Positions 1 to 10,490 of a stretch of 64,000 nt of DNA are shown piece by piece; positions within the stretch are counted from its first letter, which is position 1, and each line of letters begins with the position of its first letter. The DNA is from Aliivibrio sp. EL58 (GTDB lineage Bacteria; Pseudomonadota; Gammaproteobacteria; Enterobacterales; Vibrionaceae), in assembly GCF_900312675.1 (NCBI RefSeq), contig NZ_OMPC01000009.1, positions 62,001-126,000 on the forward strand, given 5' to 3'. The notes under the pieces were generated by a model. It did no database searches and was not told the DNA's origin. It saw only the letters and a program-made list of their open reading frames with translations. The position numbers were made by a program, and so were the translations under genes.

Positions 1-1605
1 TCAGTTCAGCACATTGAAAAGTTCCATAACGTTCGCGTTATCATTGTTCCTAACTCTGACATGGAAACACCTCACTTTGAAGTGGTTCGTATCCGTGAAG
101 GTGAAGAACAAGAAATGCTTTCTTATCTTCTGCCTAAGAAGCTAGATTCATTACGTGAAGCGGATGCGAAAGAAGCACCGGTTGCTAATACTGCACCAAG
201 AAAACGTGAAGAACCTGTTCTTCAAGGTTTTAGTGCTCCTACTCAAGCTGCCCCAATGGCAAAAGCTCCAGAAGCAAAAGTAGCAGAAACTAAAGCTGTC
301 GCTTCAACAGAAGAGAAACCAGGCATTATTAGCCGTTTCTTCTCTGCAATTGCGAACTTCTTCTCAACACCAGAAACAGCGCCTGTTGCTGAAGCTGAGA
401 AAAAAGTAGAAGAAGAAAAACCAGCTCAACCTCAACGTCGTAACCAAAATCGTAATAACGATCGTCGTCGAAATGAGAATGGTCGCAATAATCGTAATCG
501 CCGTAACGGTAATGAACCTCGCAATACCAACGAAAATCGTAACGATAATCGTCGTGGTAAAAAAGTTGAAGACACGCCAGTTGCTACTGCTAAACCAGTA
601 AAAGCAGCTGATAATAAGCCAGCTAAACAGCCTAAAGTTCGCAAAGAAATTGTAGAGCAAGGCACTCAATTGGCAGCGGATGCACAACAAGCACCAGTTC
701 AAACACCAGAAAAACCTGTAGAAAAACGCGAGAAAACGGTTCAAGTTAAACAACGCCGTCAACGTCGCCAATTACAGAAAAAGGTACGTACTGGTCAATC
801 TGTTGAAGTTGAAACTAAAGTAGAAACTGAAGTAGTAACAGCAGTTGAAACTCAAGTTAAACCAGCAGTTCCTGTTGAAGCGAATACCGAGCGTAAAGAA
901 GGTCAACGTCGTAACCGTCGTTCTCCACGTCATTTACGTGCAAGTGGTCAGCGTCGTCGTCGTCGTGATCGTCGTCCTTTCAACCCTTCTCGCTTATTTG
1001 CTGGTGTTGCATCACCAGAACTATCGATGGGTAAAGTTTGTCCTGATTACACTCGAATTTTAGAGCAGAAAAAAGCCAAGCTGCAACAAGAGAAATTCGT
1101 TGATAACGAAACTCAAAATGCACAGGATAAGGCAAAACAATCGACACCAGCGAAAGCAAACGTCGGCGGTGTCGCTTTCCCTGAAATGGCAATGGGTAAA
1201 GTACTACTTCCTTACATTGCAGCGCCTATTGTAGAAGCTGTCGTTACTGAAACTGTAATTACTGAAACACCAGTAATTGAAACTCCAACAATCAACGAAG
1301 CACCTGCGAAAGTAGAAGCACCTATTGTTGAACAAAAAGTTGAAGTTAAAGAAGAAGTAATTACTCCGGCTGTTATCGCAGTTGAAGAAACGCCAACTCC
1401 TGCTGTTAATGTTGTTGCTACAAAGCCTCAATATAAAGGTCAAGCATCTTCTGGTATGACAAAAGCAAGCGGTCCAACAGAGATTAAGGAAATCACTGTA
1501 ACTGCAGCGACATTCAGAACAGAACGCTTTGAACCAAAACAAGCGGGTAGCCAAACAGCCACTTCTCAAGCAAGTGCTGCAATGGCAAAAACTGCTGGTT
1601 TATAA
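1..1605 (+). CDS. rne: Ribonuclease E, C-terminal half (5' partial)
   Basis: Reading frame is open from base 1, so the first Met at base 61 is internal; 534 residues are visible. The first residues (VIIVPNSDMETPHFEVVRIR) match the end of the RNase E catalytic half. The rest is the disordered scaffold of the RNA degradosome. An amphipathic segment GIISRFFSAIANFF (visible residues about 108-121) fits the membrane-targeting helix. An Arg/Asn-rich block (about 140-190) and a second Arg-rich block (about 305-335) fit RNA- and helicase-binding segments. Two copies of a GVAxPExxMGKV motif (bases 1003-1038 and 1168-1203) resemble the E. coli enolase-binding microdomain. An Ala/Ser-rich tail resembles the PNPase-binding end. 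Family identity is strong; partner assignments are inferred from E. coli. Confidence 0.95.
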   Translation, partial: SVQHIEKFHNVRVIIVPNSDMETPHFEVVRIREGEEQEMLSYLLPKKLDSLREADAKEAPVANTAPRKREEPVLQGFSAPTQAAPMAKAPEAKVAETKAVASTEEKPGIISRFFSAIANFFSTPETAPVAEAEKKVEEEKPAQPQRRNQNRNNDRRRNENGRNNRNRRNGNEPRNTNENRNDNRRGKKVEDTPVATAKPVKAADNKPAKQPKVRKEIVEQGTQLAADAQQAPVQTPEKPVEKREKTVQVKQRRQRRQLQKKVRTGQSVEVETKVETEVVTAVETQVKPAVPVEANTERKEGQRRNRRSPRHLRASGQRRRRRDRRPFNPSRLFAGVASPELSMGKVCPDYTRILEQKKAKLQQEKFVDNETQNAQDKAKQSTPAKANVGGVAFPEMAMGKVLLPYIAAPIVEAVVTETVITETPVIETPTINEAPAKVEAPIVEQKVEVKEEVITPAVIAVEETPTPAVNVVATKPQYKGQASSGMTKASGPTEIKEITVTAATFRTERFEPKQAGSQTATSQASAAMAKTAGL

Positions 1606-1645
1606 CTTTTTAGGCTAACGCCTTCTAATAGATAAACCTGAATTA

Positions 1646-1680
1646 AAGCAAGTTACGTTTCGGCGTAACTTGCTTTTTTT
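1646..1680 (+). terminator. Intrinsic terminator after rne
   Basis: A 12-bp perfect stem (1646-1657 with 1664-1675), a six-base TTTCGG loop and a run of T residues, 41 bases after the rne stop codon. Confidence 0.9.
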
Positions 1681-1742
1681 ATATTGATAACCTGAATAAA
1701 TATTGAACTTCATCACGCTTTTCTGTACGATCCGCGGCATGA

Positions 1743-3326
1743 ATGACTGAAAAACAACCAAGAAGATATCTAAAAAACATGTTTGAATTCCCAAAATTTT
1801 CTAATCATTCAGTAAAGAATGATGTTCTATCAGGATTAACCGTTGCGTTAGCTCTTGTTCCAGAAGCCGTAGCCTTTGCCTTTGTTGCCGGTGTTGACCC
1901 AATGGTTGGCCTTTATGCTGCCTTTATCGTTGGTCTAATTACTTCTATCATTGGCGGACGTCCAGGCATGATCTCTGGTGCTACAGGCGCTATGGCTGTA
2001 GTTATGGTTAGTCTTGTTGCTATGCACGGCGTTCAATACCTTTTTGCTGCCATTTTACTCGCCGGTATTCTGCAAATTACTGCAGGTTTATTTAAACTAG
2101 GTAAATTTATTCGTATCGTTCCACATCCTGTGATGATCGGTTTTGTAAATGGCTTGGCTATTGTTATTTTCCTTGCTCAACTTGGTCAGTTTAAAGCTCC
2201 GGATGCCCTAGGTAATCTTGATTGGTTACAAGGCCCAGAAATGATGCTAATGCTTGGTCTTGTTGCATTAACAATGGCTATCATTCACTTTTTACCAAAA
2301 CTAACAACGGCTGTTCCTTCTTCTTTAGTTGCTATCATCGTTGTAACTGGCTTAGTTCAAGGGTTAGATTTAGACACACGTACTGTTGTTGATTTCTTGC
2401 GTACAATGAGTGGTGATGAAGCTGCAACACTTGCTGGTTCACTGCCTACCTTCTCTGTACCTAACGTTCCTCTTTCTTTAGAAACGTTATACATCATCTT
2501 CCCATACGCATTAATTTTAGCGGCAATCGGTCTAATCGAATCATTACTAACCCTAACAGTAATTGATGAAATGACAGGTACTCGCGGCCAATCTAACCGT
2601 GAATGTGTTGGTCAAGGCGTTGCAAACGTAACTTGTTCTGTATTTGGTGCGATGGGCGGCTGTGCAATGATTGGTCAATCAATGATCAACGTAAACTCAG
2701 GTGGTCGTGGTCGTTTATCAGGTATTACTGCCGCACTTGCTCTACTTGGCTTCATTCTTTTCGCTTCAGGCTTAATTGAAATGATCCCATTAGCTGCATT
2801 AGTTGGTGTTATGTTCATGGTTGTTATTGGTACGTTTGAGTGGGCTACATTCAAACTGGCTCGTCGCGTACCAAAACAAGACTTCTTTGTAATTGTTTTA
2901 GTAACCGTGGTTACTGTACTAACCGACCTTGCTGTTGCCGTTGGTGTTGGTGTTATCGCTTCTGCGCTAATGTTTGCATGGCAACACGCGAAACACATTT
3001 ACTCAACAAATTCAGTTTCTGACGAAGGTTCTAAGGTTTATGAAATTAACGGCCCAATCTTCTTTGGTTCTGCTGCTAACTTCTTAGAGTTGTTTGATGT
3101 AGAAAATGACCCGCAAAACATCGTGATTGACTTTGCGGCATCACGAGTTGTCGATCACTCAGCAATTGAAGCGGTTGATACCATCGCTGAACGCTACTCT
3201 AAAGCTGGTAAAAAAGTACACCTGCGCCATTTAAGTCAAGATTGTCATGCGCTTCTAAACAAGGCTGGTAGCCTAGTAGAGATTAATGTGCAAGAAGACC
3301 CAATCTACAAAGTGGTTAGCCAATAG
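1743..3326 (+). CDS. SulP-family anion transporter with STAS domain
   Basis: A 527-residue inner-membrane protein. About 10-12 hydrophobic segments fill residues 25-405, including the SulP signature region [20 protein letters not shown] near residue 35. A cytoplasmic STAS domain follows (about 435-525), with the anti-sigma-antagonist-like stretch [19 protein letters not shown]. SulP proteins move sulfate, bicarbonate or other anions, usually with Na+ or H+; the substrate cannot be read from the sequence. No Shine-Dalgarno precedes the ATG at 1743. A second ATG at 1779 (giving MFEFPKF) is a plausible alternative start. The gene is monocistronic between two terminators. Confidence 0.9.
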   Translation: MTEKQPRRYLKNMFEFPKFSNHSVKNDVLSGLTVALALVPEAVAFAFVAGVDPMVGLYAAFIVGLITSIIGGRPGMISGATGAMAVVMVSLVAMHGVQYLFAAILLAGILQITAGLFKLGKFIRIVPHPVMIGFVNGLAIVIFLAQLGQFKAPDALGNLDWLQGPEMMLMLGLVALTMAIIHFLPKLTTAVPSSLVAIIVVTGLVQGLDLDTRTVVDFLRTMSGDEAATLAGSLPTFSVPNVPLSLETLYIIFPYALILAAIGLIESLLTLTVIDEMTGTRGQSNRECVGQGVANVTCSVFGAMGGCAMIGQSMINVNSGGRGRLSGITAALALLGFILFASGLIEMIPLAALVGVMFMVVIGTFEWATFKLARRVPKQDFFVIVLVTVVTVLTDLAVAVGVGVIASALMFAWQHAKHIYSTNSVSDEGSKVYEINGPIFFGSAANFLELFDVENDPQNIVIDFAASRVVDHSAIEAVDTIAERYSKAGKKVHLRHLSQDCHALLNKAGSLVEINVQEDPIYKVVSQ

Positions 3327-3358
3327 TTGCTCTTTCATTTTTATAATTGATTGATAAT

Positions 3359-3393
3359 AAAAATCCCGATATGGTTCTCCTATCGGGATTTTT
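3359..3393 (+). terminator. Intrinsic terminator after the SulP gene
   Basis: Stem 3359-3371 with 3381-3393 (AAATCCCGATA / TATCGGGATTT), a nine-base loop, and T residues on the 3' side. Confidence 0.88.
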
Positions 3394-3454
3394 GTATTTA
3401 TCACGCGACAAAAATTCAAACAGCTTCCCCCCCTCTTATTTAATGGAATAAAAA

Positions 3455-4060
3455 ATGACTGACCTAGAACAAAAAAACGAACGCTATAAACAACGTCAAT
3501 CAAAGATCAAAGAAAATGTAGATAAGCGTGTAGAAGAAGCACAAACAGAAAAAGGTTTACTGATTGTTGTTACTGGCAATGGAAAAGGTAAAACAACCTC
3601 AGGTTTTGGGACCGTAGCCAGAGCGGTTGGACATGGCTTAAATTGTGTTGTTGCTCAATTTATTAAAGGTACTTGGGATTGTGGCGAAAGAAACTTACTA
3701 GAAGGTCATGGTGTCCCTTTCTATGTAATGAAAACAGGGTTTACTTGGAATACGCAGGATAAAACCGCTGATACAGAAGCCGCACAGCGTGTATGGCAAG
3801 ATTGTAAGAAAAGCCTGTCTGATGAGTCAATCGATCTCGTTTTATTGGATGAGATGACTTACATGGTCACTTATGGCTATATTGACTTAGAAGAGCTTAA
3901 AACGGCTTTGATAAATCGTCCAAAAATGCAATCCGTAGTAATTACAGGACGAGCAGCCCATCGTGAATTAATTGAAATGGCTGATACGGTATCTGAAGTT
4001 CGAAATGTAAAACATGCTTTTGATTCTGGCGTTAAGGCCCTAAAAGGCATCGACTGGTAG
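3455..4060 (+). CDS. cobO: Cob(I)yrinic acid a,c-diamide adenosyltransferase
   Basis: A 201-residue protein of the BtuR/CobO family, which transfers the 5'-deoxyadenosyl group of ATP to Co(I) corrinoids for coenzyme B12 synthesis or salvage. The N-terminus is charged and helical, followed by the P-loop VVTGNGKGKTTSGFGT (about residues 38-53). A later LVLLDEMTY stretch resembles a Walker B element. Length is typical (E. coli BtuR is 196 residues). GGAAT lies just upstream of the ATG. No other cobalamin biosynthesis gene is adjacent, so a salvage role is more likely; that is inference. Confidence 0.93.
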   Translation: MTDLEQKNERYKQRQSKIKENVDKRVEEAQTEKGLLIVVTGNGKGKTTSGFGTVARAVGHGLNCVVAQFIKGTWDCGERNLLEGHGVPFYVMKTGFTWNTQDKTADTEAAQRVWQDCKKSLSDESIDLVLLDEMTYMVTYGYIDLEELKTALINRPKMQSVVITGRAAHRELIEMADTVSEVRNVKHAFDSGVKALKGIDW

Positions 4061-4087
4061 ATCAGCCCTCTATCCTTAATAACAAAT

Positions 4088-4127
4088 AAAAATGGCCTGT
4101 ATCAATCATGATCACAGGCCATTTTTT
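4088..4127. terminator. Shared bidirectional terminator between cobO and asmA
   Basis: Stem AAAAATGGCCTGT with ACAGGCCATTTTT around a 13-base loop. T-runs occur on both strands, and it sits between the convergent ends of cobO and asmA. Confidence 0.85.
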
Positions 4128-4149
4128 AAACTGTTATTATTACGGTAGA

Positions 4150-6285
4150 TTAATTAAAAAGTCCTTTCAGCAGTTTATTTGCCGCTTCTTTTACTTTTTC
4201 ATCTTTAATTTTATCACCATACTTCTCTTCAAGCTTTTCTATACCACGATCAATTTCTTTCTTGGCTTTTTGCTGCATAACATCATCAAACTCAAGCTTA
4301 TATTTTGGCTTAACCCATGGGCCAGTAATTCTAATTGGTATGGTTACGTCTTTTAGATCATCAATATCTTTCCCACCCTGACCTTTCAGGGAGCCAACGA
4401 TAGAAGTCTTAATTAGCATATTTGCCGTTTCATGAACGTAATCAGCCGAGCCTTCGCCATGAATACGTAGTAATGGGGATACCATCTTAATATTTTTCGT
4501 CGTTGCATTGCCTTTTGATAAATAAAAGTCTGCCGTTAATGCACTAAAATCAGTTTTTTCAGCTTCTTCACTTCCTTGAACTTTTTCACCTTTGATTTTT
4601 GCATAAGTTGTTCTAATCAATAATGGGATATTAACGCCATTCACGGCACCATCTGCAAAATTAACGGATGCTTTCCCTTTAATATTTTGTTTTAGAGCAC
4701 TTGGTTTTAAGCTCTTACCTGAAATATTAAGTGCGATATTACCAGTACCTTCAACTAGACTTTCACCCATAACATCAGTCAATAAAGGAGCAACCTGTAC
4801 ACCTTTAATTGATTGCTTAAAGGTATACGTTGGCGTGCTATTACGAGCATCCAACATTGCTGTCATATCAATGCCACCACTGTACAAGCTAGAGTGGAAT
4901 TTTGTCAGTTTTAGCACCCCACGATTCACTGAAAATACAGAGGTTACATTTTGCATCTTGGCATTACTTGCCTTAAATTTATCAATAACTATCGAGCCTG
5001 CCACATCAAGTGTTTTTAATGCACTTAAATCAGGTTCCACTTCTTTTGCCTTACTCGCTGATACTTTTTTATTACTGTTTGTTGTCTTTTCAGTTGCTGT
5101 TGGTTCACTCTGAGGTAAGGTTGCTAATAACGCATCAACATCAACATTTGGACTCTGCAGTTCAAAACGTACCTTAGGAATATCGTTTAACTGCACGCTC
5201 ATCTTGCCATTAAAATCAGTATCTACCGCTGACAGAGCCAATTTTTCAATCTTTAAATACGATTTATTTAAATCAAATGAGCTGTTAAAACCAATAACGG
5301 CGGTAACATCTTCATTTGGTATCCCTTTTCCTTTCACATTATTTGTACTTGAAAAGTCTTTAACTTGAACAACATCTAATGCTTTTGGTACATACAATGC
5401 AAATGTAGAGTTTGAACTTACTTGAAGCGCATTAGCCTTACCCGCCGCCTTTAAACGAATGTTCGCCCACTCATCAAAAGAGAATTGATCAATGGTGAAT
5501 GTGATATCTTTAAATTTATTTGATGCATCAGAATAAGAAGCAGTAAATTCTGTCTGCTTTAATGACGCCGCATCTAATGTAGCAGCAATATTTAAATCAG
5601 TCTTACCGTCTAGCGCCACTTTTTGCTGACCTAGGTCTCCTTTTAAATTAAAGGATAACTTTGCCCACTCACCTGGACTGAACTGAGATAATGACAAATT
5701 CATATCACTAAAATACATTTTAGTGCCTGCTTTATCATCTTGAATAAGTACTTCCGCATTGGTTAATGCAATACCTTCTAGAGTCACCTTCCAATCATTA
5801 AGCTGCGTGCTCGGTTTTGTATTTTCAGCGCTAACCGTTTCTTCTGCAGCCGTTTCTGTTGGTATTACTTCCGCGGTATCATCTGTTACTTTTTCTGGCC
5901 CAATGTTATCAAGGTTACTCACCCCATTTCTTAATGTATGCAACGTAAAAGAGGCACCATCTAGAGTCACTAATCCAATATTAATTTCATGCTGGAATAA
6001 TGGACGTACATTAAGATCTAAAACCGCATTATTAAACTTCACAAGATCAGGAGTAGCAAAGCCATCTGGATTACTTAGAGCTACTTCACCAATAGAAAAG
6101 CCAATCGTTGGGAAAAAACGCCACTCGATATCACCATCAATGGTTAACTGGCGGCCAGTCTGCGCTTCTACCTGCTCTTTTATTAGCGGTTTGAAGTCAT
6201 TTGGATTCACAAGCAGCACTAGCACCAAAAATGCAACGATGACTGCGATAAACGGAATGCTAATTAATAAGGCTATTTTTTTCAC
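4150..6285 (-). CDS. asmA: AsmA-family protein, inner-membrane anchored, periplasmic
   Basis: About 711 residues. One N-terminal hydrophobic helix (residues 4-25) is followed by the AsmA start region (LVNPNDFKPLIKEQVEAQTG). A long repeat-poor beta-rich periplasmic part and a C-terminal AsmA_2-like region (about 480-680) follow. AsmA-like proteins are bridge-type phospholipid-transport or envelope-homeostasis factors; the exact role is unresolved. I chose the GTG at 6285 (protein starts MKKIALLIS). A TTG two codons upstream at 6291 is in frame but less likely. A low-complexity Thr/Glu/Ala stretch lies near residues 135-155. The C-terminus is Lys/Glu-rich. Confidence 0.88.
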   Translation of the reverse strand: MKKIALLISIPFIAVIVAFLVLVLLVNPNDFKPLIKEQVEAQTGRQLTIDGDIEWRFFPTIGFSIGEVALSNPDGFATPDLVKFNNAVLDLNVRPLFQHEINIGLVTLDGASFTLHTLRNGVSNLDNIGPEKVTDDTAEVIPTETAAEETVSAENTKPSTQLNDWKVTLEGIALTNAEVLIQDDKAGTKMYFSDMNLSLSQFSPGEWAKLSFNLKGDLGQQKVALDGKTDLNIAATLDAASLKQTEFTASYSDASNKFKDITFTIDQFSFDEWANIRLKAAGKANALQVSSNSTFALYVPKALDVVQVKDFSSTNNVKGKGIPNEDVTAVIGFNSSFDLNKSYLKIEKLALSAVDTDFNGKMSVQLNDIPKVRFELQSPNVDVDALLATLPQSEPTATEKTTNSNKKVSASKAKEVEPDLSALKTLDVAGSIVIDKFKASNAKMQNVTSVFSVNRGVLKLTKFHSSLYSGGIDMTAMLDARNSTPTYTFKQSIKGVQVAPLLTDVMGESLVEGTGNIALNISGKSLKPSALKQNIKGKASVNFADGAVNGVNIPLLIRTTYAKIKGEKVQGSEEAEKTDFSALTADFYLSKGNATTKNIKMVSPLLRIHGEGSADYVHETANMLIKTSIVGSLKGQGGKDIDDLKDVTIPIRITGPWVKPKYKLEFDDVMQQKAKKEIDRGIEKLEEKYGDKIKDEKVKEAANKLLKGLFN

Positions 6286-6410
6286 GACCAAAATCCATCT
6301 ATTGTATTTAAAGGGTTACAAGAGTGTTAATTATGCCATCAGTTAGACATAAAAAACATACGGTTATCTATAGTTATATACCTAAATATTTCAAAGTGAC
6401 AGAAAGCAGA

Positions 6411-6440
6411 CAAAAAAAAGGCCAACAATGACGTTGGCCT
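6411..6440 (-). terminator. Intrinsic terminator after udk
   Basis: Stem AGGCCAAC (6419-6426) with GTTGGCCT (6433-6440). On the minus strand it is followed by eight T residues, immediately past the udk stop. Confidence 0.85.
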
Positions 6441-6457
6441 CTTTTAAAATCACTATA

Positions 6458-7105
6458 TTACGCTTTTAGTAAGCGTGAAATATGAGCTTTCAATACATCA
6501 ATCGCAATTCGGTTTTTACCACCACGTGGAACAATGATATCTGCATGTTGTTTTGATGGATCAATAAATTGCATGAACATTGGGCGTACTGTTTTCTGGT
6601 ATTGCTGGAATACCGATTCCATTGTACGACCACGCTCTTCTACATCACGCTTAGCGCGGCGTAACAAACAAATATCTAATGGCGTATCCATAAACACACT
6701 TGCGTGCATTAAATTACGTAAACGCGGATCAGTTAAAAGTAGAATGCCTTCTAAGATGATCACTTTTTTAGGAGTCATCACATCGACTTCAGAAGTACGA
6801 GTATGCTCGGTATAGCTGTAGGTTGGAATATCAACCGCTTCACCACGCATAAGCTGCTCAAGATGCTCACAAAGTAATTCGTGATCAAGTGCGCTTGGGT
6901 GATCGTAATTTGTTTTGACTCTTTCTTCCATGGTCAGGTGGCTTTGGTCCTTGTAGTAACTGTCTTCAGTTATTACACCAATTTGATGATCGCCAACTTT
7001 TGCTCGTAGTTCGTTATAAATAGTCGAAGCGATCAAACTCTTACCTGAAGCTGATGCCCCTGCAATACCTACGATAATACAGTTTTGATTACTGTTCTCT
7101 GACAT
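6458..7105 (-). CDS. udk: Uridine/cytidine kinase
   Basis: A 215-residue protein that phosphorylates uridine and cytidine in pyrimidine salvage. The P-loop [14 protein letters not shown] is at residues 13-26. TEDSYYKDQ and YDHPSALD are the conserved nucleoside-binding stretches of the family, and a [13 protein letters not shown] lid region occurs near 150. Length matches E. coli Udk (213). It lies 105 bases downstream of apbC on the same strand without an obvious terminator, so co-transcription is possible. Confidence 0.95.
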   Translation of the reverse strand: MSENSNQNCIIVGIAGASASGKSLIASTIYNELRAKVGDHQIGVITEDSYYKDQSHLTMEERVKTNYDHPSALDHELLCEHLEQLMRGEAVDIPTYSYTEHTRTSEVDVMTPKKVIILEGILLLTDPRLRNLMHASVFMDTPLDICLLRRAKRDVEERGRTMESVFQQYQKTVRPMFMQFIDPSKQHADIIVPRGGKNRIAIDVLKAHISRLLKA

Positions 7106-7210
7106 AAAAGATACCTAAAAGTGTGCGAGATGCGGTGATTAAAATAAAACCGCCTAATTATAGGGATTACGAACTACACTTTCCACCGATAATTACACTT
7201 AACTTAGACA

Positions 7211-8278
7211 CTATAATGACTTGAACATTATTTGGTCAACAATGACCTCTCCTTGCCAATATAATCGGCTAGACACCTGCTCTGCTAACTGAATATAGAG
7301 CTGACTGTGAGCACTTTTCACATTTGAGGCCACACTTGGCGTCCCAGAATCCGTTTCACTTCGAATATCAATATGTAGAGGAAGCTTACCTAATAATGGG
7401 ATCGCATAATGTTTCGCCATTGATTCTGCACCACCAGTCCCAAAGATCGCTTCTTCATGCCCACATTGAGAACAAATATGCACACTCATATTTTCGACCA
7501 CACCAATCACTGGAATATCTACTTTAGTAAACATATTAACCCCTTTGATTGCATCCATTAATGCGAGGTCCTGTGGTGTTGTTACGATAACAGCCCCTGT
7601 CGTTGGGATCTGTTGTGACAAAGTAAGTTGAATATCACCGGTACCTGGTGGCATATCAATGATCAAATAATCCAAGTCAGGCCATAAGGTTTCATTCACT
7701 AACTGTGACAATGCTTTAGAGGCCATTGGACCACGCCATACTGCCGCTTCTGCTTTATCAACTAAATAACCAATTGAATTACTATAGAGACCATGAGCTT
7801 CAACTGGCATCATTCTATTATTATCAACAATATTTGGCTTTTTATCTTCAACACCCAACATAAGAGGTACAGATGGGCCATAAATATCAGCATCTAAGAT
7901 CCCAACTCTCGCGCCTAGATGTTGGAGTGCTAATGCTAAATTAACCGCCGTTGTTGATTTACCCACACCACCTTTACCAGAACTTACTGCAATAATATTC
8001 TTAACGCCTTTCACTGCCGGTTTATTTGTTTTTAAAGTAGCAGGTTTCATTACAATCACGACTGATAATGACGGTATCGCTAAGATTACTTTTTGTGATT
8101 CCACCCAAGAGAGTAATTCCTGCTTAATTGAGCCAGAAACAAAGGGTAATGTTACTGTAATCACGCCAGTTGCCGCGATTGAAACCATATTAGGGATCTC
8201 AGCCCAACCCTCACAAAGTTGTGGATGCGTAAATTCATTTAACCAATTTTTAATCTCTGCCATCGTTGTAAATGCCAT
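7211..8278 (-). CDS. apbC: Iron-sulfur cluster carrier protein ApbC/Mrp
   Basis: A 355-residue Mrp/NBP35-type P-loop ATPase that binds and transfers Fe-S clusters. An N-terminal MIP18/DUF59-like domain (about 1-85) is followed by the deviant Walker A motif SSGKGGVGKSTTAVNLA (near 100). IIDMPPGTGD is the Walker B region, and the cluster-binding pair is CSQC (near 268). A GAGGAG Shine-Dalgarno lies eight bases before the ATG. It is divergent from metG, the same arrangement as in many gammaproteobacteria. Confidence 0.94.
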   Translation of the reverse strand: MAFTTMAEIKNWLNEFTHPQLCEGWAEIPNMVSIAATGVITVTLPFVSGSIKQELLSWVESQKVILAIPSLSVVIVMKPATLKTNKPAVKGVKNIIAVSSGKGGVGKSTTAVNLALALQHLGARVGILDADIYGPSVPLMLGVEDKKPNIVDNNRMMPVEAHGLYSNSIGYLVDKAEAAVWRGPMASKALSQLVNETLWPDLDYLIIDMPPGTGDIQLTLSQQIPTTGAVIVTTPQDLALMDAIKGVNMFTKVDIPVIGVVENMSVHICSQCGHEEAIFGTGGAESMAKHYAIPLLGKLPLHIDIRSETDSGTPSVASNVKSAHSQLYIQLAEQVSSRLYWQGEVIVDQIMFKSL

Positions 8279-8411
8279 CTTAGCAACTCCTCATCTATTT
8301 TTACCCATCCTATCACTAATTGAACCCTTGATCCTCTATGCTTTCTAGCTCGCTTCAGGTACTATTTATCTCTTAAAATTTTCACCCATCACATTAAGCG
8401 AAAGAGAAGAT

Positions 8412-10472
8412 ATGGCTACAGATCCGAGAAAAATTCTGGTTACATGTGCCCTACCGTATGCAAACGGTTCAATCCACCTAGGTCATATGCTTGAGCATAT
8501 CCAAGCGGATATCTGGGTTCGTTACCAACGTTTACGCGGCAACGACGTTAACTTTATTTGTGCAGATGACGCTCACGGCACACCAATCATGCTTAAAGCT
8601 CAACAGATGGGTATTACTCCTGAAGAAATGATTGCAGCAGTTAGCGAAGAGCATCAAAAAGATTTCTCAGGCTTTGACATTAGCTTTGATAACTATCACA
8701 GCACACACAGTGATGAGAACCGTGAACTAGCCTCTCATATCTACTTAGAGCTAAAAAAGAACGGTTTTATTACTAGCCGTACTATCTCTCAGTTGTTTGA
8801 TCCAGAAAAAGAGATGTTCTTACCTGACCGTTTTGTAAAAGGCACATGCCCAAAATGTAAGTCAGAAGAGCAATACGGTGACAACTGTGATAACTGTGGC
8901 GAAACGTACAGCCCTACTGATTTAATCAACCCTAAATCAGCCGTTTCAGGTGCTACACCTGTAATGAAAGATTCAGAGCATTTCTTTTTTGACTTACCTC
9001 AATTTGAAAGCATGCTAAAAGAATGGACTCGTTCTGGTTCTCTTCAAACTGAAACAGCAAACAAAATGCAAGAATGGTTTGAGTCTGGTTTGCAACAATG
9101 GGACATCTCTCGTGATGCACCTTATTTTGGTTTTGAAATCCCAGGCGAAACAAACAAGTTCTTCTACGTTTGGCTAGATGCCCCAATTGGCTACATGGGT
9201 TCATTTAAAAACCTGTGTGACAAGCGTGACGATTTAAACTTTGATGAATACTGGAAGAAAGACAGCACCACTGAACTTTACCACTTCATCGGTAAAGACA
9301 TTGTTTACTTCCACAGCCTATTCTGGCCTGCAATGCTAGAAGGTTCAGGTTTCCGTAAGCCAAACAATGTATTTGTTCATGGTTACGTTACTGTGAATGG
9401 CGCAAAAATGTCTAAATCAAAAGGCACATTCATTAAAGCAGGAACTTACTTAAATCACTTAGATCCTGAATGTTTACGTTACTACTACGCCGCTAAACTT
9501 AACAGCCGTATTGATGATCTTGATTTAAACCTTGAAGATTTCACTCAACGTGTAAACTCTGATGTCGTAAACAAGATTGTTAACCTAGCTTCTCGTAACG
9601 CTGGTTTCATTACTAAACGTTTTGATGGCAAGCTTTCTGATAACTTTGTTGCTCCTGAGCTTTACAACGAATTCGTTGCTGCTGAAGGTCGCATTGCTGA
9701 GCTATACGAAACGCGTGAATTTAGTCGTGCTATTCGTGAAATTACCGCGCTTGCTGATAAAGCAAACCAGTACATTGACGAAAAAGCACCTTGGGTTCTT
9801 GCGAAAGAAGAAGGTAAAGAACAAGAGCTACAAGAAGTCGCTTCTGTTGGTATTAACCTATTCCGCGTATTAATGGCTTACCTAAAACCTGTAATGCCAG
9901 AGCTTGCTGCACGTACTGAAGCTTTCTTAAATGAAACGCTGACGTGGGAAGGCATTGCACAACCACTAACGTCTCATGAGATTACTAAGTTCAAAGCATT
10001 ATTTGCTCGTATTGATCCTAAGAAAGTAGAAGCAATGGTTGAAGCTTCAAAAGCAGATGCTGCAATTGAAATGGCAGCAAAAGAGAAAGCGGAAGCGGAC
10101 AAAGAAAAAGCAAGCCAAACTGAACTAGACAAAGAACCAATCGCAGATGAGATTGAATTCGATGCGTTCGAAGCAGTTGATATGCGTATTGCTCGTATTA
10201 TCTCTTGTGAAGAAGTTCCAAAGGCAAACAAATTGCTTAAATTCCAATTGGACATCGGCGGTGAAACTCGTCAAGTATTCTCTGGAATTAAATCAGCATA
10301 CAAACCTGAAGAACTAGAAGGCAAGCTAACTGTTATGGTTGCTAACCTTAAACCTCGTAAGATGAAGTTTGGTATGTCTGAAGGCATGATCCTAGCTGCA
10401 GGCCCTGGTGGTAAAGATCTTTGGATCCTTGAACCACACGAAGGTGCTCAACCTGGTATGCGTGTAATGTAA
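8412..10472 (+). CDS. metG: Methionyl-tRNA synthetase
   Basis: A 686-residue class I synthetase that charges tRNA-Met. It shows the HIGH-type motif HLGH (residues 22-25), a zinc knuckle with CPKC and CDNC pairs (about 146-162), and the catalytic KMSKS loop (near 336). The C-terminal extension (about 580-686) is an EMAP-II/Trbp111-like tRNA-binding domain (start [14 protein letters not shown]), which mediates dimerisation. An Ala/Lys/Glu-rich linker joins the two parts. AGAGAAG precedes the ATG. Length matches E. coli MetG (677). Confidence 0.97.
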   Translation: MATDPRKILVTCALPYANGSIHLGHMLEHIQADIWVRYQRLRGNDVNFICADDAHGTPIMLKAQQMGITPEEMIAAVSEEHQKDFSGFDISFDNYHSTHSDENRELASHIYLELKKNGFITSRTISQLFDPEKEMFLPDRFVKGTCPKCKSEEQYGDNCDNCGETYSPTDLINPKSAVSGATPVMKDSEHFFFDLPQFESMLKEWTRSGSLQTETANKMQEWFESGLQQWDISRDAPYFGFEIPGETNKFFYVWLDAPIGYMGSFKNLCDKRDDLNFDEYWKKDSTTELYHFIGKDIVYFHSLFWPAMLEGSGFRKPNNVFVHGYVTVNGAKMSKSKGTFIKAGTYLNHLDPECLRYYYAAKLNSRIDDLDLNLEDFTQRVNSDVVNKIVNLASRNAGFITKRFDGKLSDNFVAPELYNEFVAAEGRIAELYETREFSRAIREITALADKANQYIDEKAPWVLAKEEGKEQELQEVASVGINLFRVLMAYLKPVMPELAARTEAFLNETLTWEGIAQPLTSHEITKFKALFARIDPKKVEAMVEASKADAAIEMAAKEKAEADKEKASQTELDKEPIADEIEFDAFEAVDMRIARIISCEEVPKANKLLKFQLDIGGETRQVFSGIKSAYKPEELEGKLTVMVANLKPRKMKFGMSEGMILAAGPGGKDLWILEPHEGAQPGMRVM

Positions 10473-10490
10473 TTCTTTTTCTAAAAGATA

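Noticed and set aside
364-771. Open frames on the minus strand across the Arg-rich part of rne
   Set aside because: They mirror the low-complexity basic codons of rne, have no ribosome site, and yield unlikely Phe/Thr/Ile-rich or Arg/Leu-rich proteins.
450-1000. Repeated Arg/Asn codon blocks as a tandem repeat or CRISPR-like array
   Set aside because: Units are irregular and coding; there are no constant repeats with unique spacers. No CRISPR array was found in the window.
5759-6346. A 195-codon plus-strand open frame opposite asmA
   Set aside because: Fully antisense to a well-supported gene; its composition follows the opposite strand, and no ribosome site or domain was seen.
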